From: Amycolatopsis pretoriensis
GTDB lineage: Bacteria; Actinomycetota; Actinomycetes; Mycobacteriales; Pseudonocardiaceae
Direction of reading: 5' to 3'
Length of the DNA stretch: 64,000 nucleotides
Assembly (NCBI RefSeq): GCF_900107925.1
Contig: NZ_FNUJ01000001.1
Location: 1,116,001-1,180,000 of the forward strand
A program made the translations under genes and the position numbers. A model generated the notes under the pieces. That model did no database searches and had not been told where the DNA came from. It saw only the letters and a list, made by a program, of their open reading frames with translations. Positions 60,601-64,000 of the stretch are shown here, piece after piece. Numbering within the stretch: position 1 is the first letter of the stretch; each line of letters opens with the position of its first letter.

Positions 60601-61917
60601 CCCGGCGTCGGTGACCGGGGTCCAGAAGTTGAACCCGTGCGGCACCGCCGTGGCCGGGAAGTTGTTGCCGCGGGAGAAGGTGCTGTTGGCCATCGTGCCC
60701 CGGGTCGTGACCACGTTGTCACTCGGGCGGGTGCTCGCGGGCGGGGTCGGGGTCGCCGACACCTTCACGTCGTCCAGCCAGCCCTGCAGCGAGCCCGCGC
60801 CGTTCGGGTTGTCGTAGCCGACCAGGATCCGGTCGATCGTCTTGCCCTTGGCGACCTGCCCGATCGCCGAGCGCACCAGGTTCCACTGGTTGGCGTAGAG
60901 CACCTTCGAGGCGCCCTGGCCCTCCGGCGTCAGCGGGAAGCCGTACTGGTCGGTCGCACCCAGGTCGCGCAGGTACGTGCCGTCGGTGAAGGCCAGGTCG
61001 ATCGCGACGTTGGTGCTCGGGTACTTCAGGTCGCCGGTGATGAACTGCGGCTGGACCTTGTAGGACAGCTCGGTCGAGGCCACGACCGGCACGTTCACGT
61101 CGAAGATCTTGTTGTACGACCAGCCGTGCGCGGCGGTCTGCGTGCCGGAGTAGCGGAACGCCTTGAGCCCGGTGAAGCCGACGCGGTTCTTGTTCGTGTA
61201 CCCGCTGGTCGGACCGGAGTCGGTGAAGCTGCGCATGTTCGGCAGCGGCGGCGGTGCCGGGTCGTCGTTGGCCAGCAGCAGCTCCGACAGCTGCAGGATC
61301 GGGCCGCCGTTGTTGCGCGTGACGTCGAGCCGGTAGTACTTGTACGCCGCGCTCGGCGCGGCCAGCTTATAGTCCTTCTGCTGGAACCGCGCGGTGAACG
61401 CCTGGTCGGTCTGCTTGTCCAGGTCGGTCCACGAGCTCGCGTCGTTCGAGCCCTGCAGCGTCCAGTCCTTGGGGTCGCGCTCGTCGAAGTCGTTGGCCGA
61501 AGAGATCGCGTAGTGCGTGATCGAGGTGGCCTCGGACAGGTTCAGCTGCGCCCACGCCGTGGGGTCCCAGGACAGCCACTTCGTGTCGGTGGTGCCGTCG
61601 ACGAGGTTCGCGACGACCTCGCCGCCGTCGGTGTTCTCGCTGCTGGCGCTGGTCTCGGTGACCTTGCCGCGGATGTCGCCCGGGATCGCGGTGCCGTTCG
61701 CGCCGTTCACACCGGACGCCCGCGGCTTGCCCGCCGCGTCGGTGTCCACGGTGTCGGTCCAGGTCGGCTGGACGTCACCGGGCTCGAAGGAGGACGAGAA
61801 ATCCGCGGGAAGGGCTTCTTCGGCGGCGGACGCCGTGGCGGGGAGGGCGACCAGGCCGGCGGCGACCACGGCGGCGGTCACCAGGAAAGCGACCGGCGGT
61901 CTGGCGCTTCGGGGCAT
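57610..61917 (-). CDS. Large secreted GH92 alpha-mannosidase with discoidin domains and a C-terminal beta-solenoid
   Basis: A 1435-aa exported enzyme. The Sec signal peptide is PPVAFLVTAAVVAAGLVALP, cleaved near ATASAA. A discoidin-like domain (about 75-230) is followed by the GH92 beta-sandwich and (alpha/alpha)6 core (TVPHGFNFW-type segment, EPSPWMGD, NGFWDTYRTTWPAYSLL, DLMTGTSSDVAFADAYLKG, GDEDNGEMSAWYIFSALGF). A second discoidin domain ends at FELLGKP. The last about 130 residues are five to six repeats of about 20 residues with GGPVAxTG, which read as a small right-handed beta-solenoid. It probably trims alpha-mannan outside the cell. Starts ATG after GGAGCAACG. Confidence 0.88.
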   Translation of the reverse strand: MPRSARPPVAFLVTAAVVAAGLVALPATASAAEEALPADFSSSFEPGDVQPTWTDTVDTDAAGKPRASGVNGANGTAIPGDIRGKVTETSASSENTDGGEVVANLVDGTTDTKWLSWDPTAWAQLNLSEATSITHYAISSANDFDERDPKDWTLQGSNDASSWTDLDKQTDQAFTARFQQKDYKLAAPSAAYKYYRLDVTRNNGGPILQLSELLLANDDPAPPPLPNMRSFTDSGPTSGYTNKNRVGFTGLKAFRYSGTQTAAHGWSYNKIFDVNVPVVASTELSYKVQPQFITGDLKYPSTNVAIDLAFTDGTYLRDLGATDQYGFPLTPEGQGASKVLYANQWNLVRSAIGQVAKGKTIDRILVGYDNPNGAGSLQGWLDDVKVSATPTPPASTRPSDNVVTTRGTMANSTFSRGNNFPATAVPHGFNFWTPVTDAGSGSWLYNYSTQNNAQNLPQLQAFSVSHEPSPWMGDRQAFQVMPSAAAGVPDANRDKRALPFKHSDEVARAHYYGVQFENGIKTEIAPTDHAAMMKFSFPGADSSLIFDSVNNSAGLTLDTAAGTLSGYTETNVYAGAGRMFVYATFDKPVTAGGKLTGQGRDNVTGYLRFDAGADKTVNMRIATSLISVDQAKKNLAQEIAPAATFDTVRDAAQKAWDDQLKVIEVEGASKDQLTTLYSNLYRLFLYPNTQAENTGTADKPAYKYASPVSPKTGADTATQTGSKVVDGQMYVNNGFWDTYRTTWPAYSLLTPDMAGKMVDGFVQQYRDGGWIARWSSPGYADLMTGTSSDVAFADAYLKGVRNFDVKSAYDAAIKNATVTPPNSAVGRKGLDQGIFLGYTPNTASEGFSWAIEGYVNDFGIANLSKKLAEEAAPNDPRKAEYQENYEYFTSRAQQYVNLFDPSVGFFQGKDANGKFTKTKDQYDPRSWGGDYTETDGWGMAFTVPQDGKGLANLYGGQAGLANKLDQFFADQETATFPGSYGGVIHEMREARDVRMGQYGHSNQPAHHLLYMYDYAGQPSKTQAKVREALSRLYNGAEIGQGYAGDEDNGEMSAWYIFSALGFYPLQMGSPNYAIGSPLFKKATIHLAGGKNLVINAPKNSAKNVYVQGVKVNGKAYSSTSLPQDLIARGGTIDFDMGPNPSKWGTGPNDAPKSITTGDAVATPLHDETGAGKGTLSTSDGSNGSALLDNTSRTQAAVTGALQYQLNNTDEAVTHYTLTSQTGAGDPKSWTLKGSYDGKTWAVADQQTNQAFSWRQQTRAFKVANPAHYAYYKLEVTATSTGAPAQVAEFELLGKPDASCTRTITGTSNGPLTVSSGTVCLQDATVSGPVTVAPGASLVVRGGSVNGPLSATGAGQVVLNRTKIGGPVAITGTTGTVSIELTTVGGPVALTGNHGPVLTASTIGGPLACAANSPVPTDYDLPNTVRGPAAGQCAKI

Positions 61918-61995
61918 CGTTGCTCCAAGCTCTGGAGGGTGAACTGGGGACCGACGGACGGGGACCGGCGGCGCCCAGAGAGCGAAACGCGCGGG

Positions 61996-62009
61996 TGACA
62001 TCGATGTCA
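61996..62009. promoter_or_regulatory. Operator-like palindrome between the GH92 and tannase-family genes
   Basis: TGACATCGATGTCA is a perfect 14-bp palindrome. On the minus strand it overlaps TTGACA (62005-62010), a probable -35 of the secreted GH92 gene, so a regulator here could control one or both divergent genes. GACCGGTC (62011-62018) adjoins it. Confidence 0.6.
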
Positions 62010-62062
62010 AGACCGGTCGGCAAACCTGGCCAGAACTGGACAACCGAGGGGACACCGAACCC

Positions 62063-63697
62063 ATGAGACCAGTCCGGATCTTCACCGCACTCACGACTCT
62101 CCTGCTCGCTACCACCGGGTGCGCCGCGGTGGCCGCGGCCAACCCCGAGCCGGAATCACCCGTCCGGCCGATCACCGCCTGCGGCGACCTCGTCCGCGGG
62201 TTCGCCCTCCCGGGCGCCACCACGCACGTCACGTCGGCCGCCGTCGTCCCCGCGACCGCCACCGACCCCGAATACTGCGGCGTGCGGGGATACGTCGAAC
62301 CGGCCGTGCGGTTCGAACTGCGGCTGCCCACCAAGACCTACGCCGGGCGCTACCTGCAGTACGGCTGCGGCGGCTTCTGCGGCGTGATCACCCCGCCCGC
62401 CTTCGCCGACTGCGGCCTGCCCCACGGCGGCGACGTCGCCGTCGCGGCCACCGACGGCGGGCACGTCGGCACGACCCCCACCGTCGTCGACGACGGCAGC
62501 TGGGGCGCGCACGACCAGGCCGCGCGCGACGACTTCGAGTTCCGCGCACCCCACGTCGTCTCCCGCGCGTCGAAGGCGATCATCCAGGCGTTCTACGGCT
62601 CCCCGCCGCGCAAGTCCTACTTCACCGGCTGCTCCGACGGCGGCCGCGAAGGCCTGCTGCTGGCCCAGCGCTACCCGGCGGACTTCGACGGCATCGACGC
62701 CGGAGCCCCCGCGAACTACTGGGGACCGCTGCTCGGGGAGTACCAGACGTGGCTCGCGCGAGCCAACACCGCCGCCGACGGCAGCCCCGTCCTCACCGCC
62801 GCCAAGCTGCCCGCGCTGCACAACGCGGTGCTCGCCGCCTGCGACCGGCTCGACGGGCTCACCGACGGCCAGCTCGACGACCCGCGTGCCTGCCGCTTCG
62901 ACCCGGCGACGCTGACCTGCGCCGGCGCCGACACGCCGTCCTGCCTCACCCCGGCCCAGGTCGCCGTCGTCCGCAAGCTGTACTCGCCGCCGACCGACGC
63001 CCACGGGACGCTGCTCTACCCCGGCGGCCAGCAGCCCGGCTCCGAGCTGTCCTGGGCCGGCTGGATCATCGCGACACCCGAGACCGGCGGGTTCGCCTTC
63101 GCCCGCAGCCTCGCCGACAACTACCTGCGCTACCTCGGTTACCCGATCGGCGCGCCGGCCTCGACGGTGGACACCTTCGCCTTCACCCGGCGCGAATTCG
63201 ACCGGCTCACCCCGGTCGGCGTCCGCTACGACGCGCTGAGCCTCGACCTGTCGGCGTTCCACCGGCGCGGCGGCAAGCTCGTGCTGTGGCACGGCTGGGC
63301 CGACGAGGCCATCCCGCCGGCCGGCACGCTCGACTACTACCAGCGGCTCACCGGCGGCCACGCCCAGGACTGGGTCCGGCTGTTCATGGTCCCGTCGCTC
63401 TACCACTGCGGCGGCGGCACCACGCTGACCGAGTTCGACCCGCTCCAGCAGCTGGTCGCCTGGGTCGAACGCGGCACCACACCCACGGTGGTGACCGCGA
63501 CCGGCCGGGACGCCGACGGGAACGTCACCCGGACACGGCCGGTGTTCGCCTACCCGCGGCGAGCGGTCTACGACGGCACCGGCAGCGTCGACGACGCCGC
63601 CAACTTCCGCCCGGCACCGCCCGCCTCGCCGGTCCGGGACGTCGTCCACTGGGCCGGCGAGTACCTGTACGCGATCCCGGGCCCGGTAGCGCGGTAA
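62063..63697 (+). CDS. Secreted tannase/feruloyl-esterase family protein
   Basis: A 544-aa exported esterase. The N-terminal RIFTALTTLLLATTGC is a signal peptide with a possible lipobox (ATTGC). The family CS-D-HC arrangement is present: Cys-Ser in FTGCSDGGREGL, Asp in GWADEAIPP and His-Cys in LYHCGGG; the paired cysteines form the disulfide that joins the catalytic Ser and His. The long lid domain contains further Cys pairs (YGCGGFCG, CRFDPATLTC). Members hydrolyse gallate or hydroxycinnamate esters of plant material. It is divergent from the secreted GH92 gene. Confidence 0.83.
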   Translation: MRPVRIFTALTTLLLATTGCAAVAAANPEPESPVRPITACGDLVRGFALPGATTHVTSAAVVPATATDPEYCGVRGYVEPAVRFELRLPTKTYAGRYLQYGCGGFCGVITPPAFADCGLPHGGDVAVAATDGGHVGTTPTVVDDGSWGAHDQAARDDFEFRAPHVVSRASKAIIQAFYGSPPRKSYFTGCSDGGREGLLLAQRYPADFDGIDAGAPANYWGPLLGEYQTWLARANTAADGSPVLTAAKLPALHNAVLAACDRLDGLTDGQLDDPRACRFDPATLTCAGADTPSCLTPAQVAVVRKLYSPPTDAHGTLLYPGGQQPGSELSWAGWIIATPETGGFAFARSLADNYLRYLGYPIGAPASTVDTFAFTRREFDRLTPVGVRYDALSLDLSAFHRRGGKLVLWHGWADEAIPPAGTLDYYQRLTGGHAQDWVRLFMVPSLYHCGGGTTLTEFDPLQQLVAWVERGTTPTVVTATGRDADGNVTRTRPVFAYPRRAVYDGTGSVDDAANFRPAPPASPVRDVVHWAGEYLYAIPGPVAR

Positions 63698-63738
63698 AGC
63701 GGTCACGCGGGTCCGGCGCCGCCGCTAAGGTCGCGACC

Positions 63739-64000
63739 ATGACGACGCCGGAACCCGCCGACCGTGTGCTCTCCCGCGCTTCCCTCGCCGAGGGCAGCCC
63801 GACCCGCTGGTTCGACGAGCTCTACACCGCCGCCGCCCGCGGCGAGGCCGAGGTCCCGTGGACCCGCGGCGCGCCCAACGCCGACCTGGCCGACTGGGTG
63901 GAGCCCGGCGAGGGCCGCCGGGCTCTGGTGGTGGGCAGCGCCCTGGGCGACGACTCGGAGCTGCTGGCCTCGCAGGGTTGGGCGGTGACGGGCTTCGACG
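63739..64000 (+). CDS. SAM-dependent methyltransferase, N-terminal part only
   Basis: The first 87 codons of a gene that runs off the window. SLAEGSPTRWFDELYTAAARGEAEVPWTRG (motif VPWTRG) followed by RALVVGSALGDDSELLASQGWAVTGFD is the start of a class I methyltransferase with the SAM motif I VVGSALGDD; the opening resembles thiopurine S-methyltransferase-like proteins. The ATG lies 8 nt after TAAGGT (63726-63731), a leaderless pattern. Confidence 0.75.
   Translation, partial: MTTPEPADRVLSRASLAEGSPTRWFDELYTAAARGEAEVPWTRGAPNADLADWVEPGEGRRALVVGSALGDDSELLASQGWAVTGFD

Noticed and set aside
57550-61998. Open frame of 1482 codons on the plus strand opposite the secreted GH92
   Set aside because: Arg/Val-rich antisense artefact of high GC; the minus strand has recognisable GH92 and discoidin motifs throughout.

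Overview
The window is high-GC actinobacterial DNA. Strongly GC-biased third codon positions, many GTG starts, -10 hexamers of the form TANNNT placed 6-9 nt before start codons, Tat-exported hydrolases, F420-type oxidoreductases and a LppL/DUF5703/UppP neighbourhood all fit the Pseudonocardiaceae. The recurring word TCCAC(A/T)GTGGAC makes me think of Amycolatopsis. That assignment is recognition from memory, not a computed result. I saw no rRNA, tRNA, CRISPR array, transposase or integrase.

Layout. 1-7.6 kb: the distal part of a biosynthetic operon with overlapping start/stop codons: the end of a KR-bearing synthase, a KS-AT-DH-phosphopantetheinyl transferase synthase of PUFA/hglE type, a free ACP, an alpha/beta hydrolase and a GT1 glycosyltransferase. 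This suggests a glycosylated polyketide or fatty-acid-like lipid. 7.6-15.1 kb: mixed accessory genes, namely a GNAT, an SDR, a DHA2 exporter with a fused winged helix, a PHP phosphatase, a stand-alone LigD-type polymerase, a small B12-fold protein, and a thiolase divergent from an HxlR regulator with clear operator-like repeats. 15.1-22.3 kb: secreted carbohydrate enzymes (a modular GH87-like alpha-1,3-glucanase and a Tat-exported GH95 fucosidase) around an NmrA-like protein. 22.3-27 kb: a DoxX protein, hydrolases, a CitE-like lyase, a CaiB CoA transferase and an unlisted 57-aa protein. 27-29.2 kb: a Tat-exported beta-propeller enzyme divergent from a LacI regulator. 29.2-32.8 kb: a translationally coupled aldolase-MFS-nitrilase operon divergent from a GntR/FCD regulator. 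33.5-42 kb: a conserved-looking block (M20 peptidase, LppL-like lipoprotein, DUF5703, F420-type enzyme, UppP, histidine phosphatase). 42-50.4 kb: an M3 peptidase, malate dehydrogenase, a ClpP paralogue, small secreted proteins and a MarR-controlled SnoaL/VOC/LLM operon. 50.4-63.7 kb: a FUSC membrane protein coupled to a cytosolic-looking GH92, a second large secreted GH92 with a C-terminal solenoid, and a tannase-family esterase. A truncated methyltransferase closes the window.

Two signals cut across the genes. First, five near-identical perfect palindromes with the core TTTCACGTGAAA occur in two convergent intergenic gaps and inside two coding sequences; they look like a dispersed DNA element. 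Second, the 13-mer GTCCAC(A/T)GTGGAC recurs inside genes using Thr codons that are otherwise rare here. A degenerate repeat array of about 0.45 kb ends in the longest copy of the first palindrome. Functionally, the CAZymes (alpha-1,3-glucan, alpha-mannan, alpha-fucoside) with their local regulators suggest breakdown of fungal or other complex glycans; that is inference.
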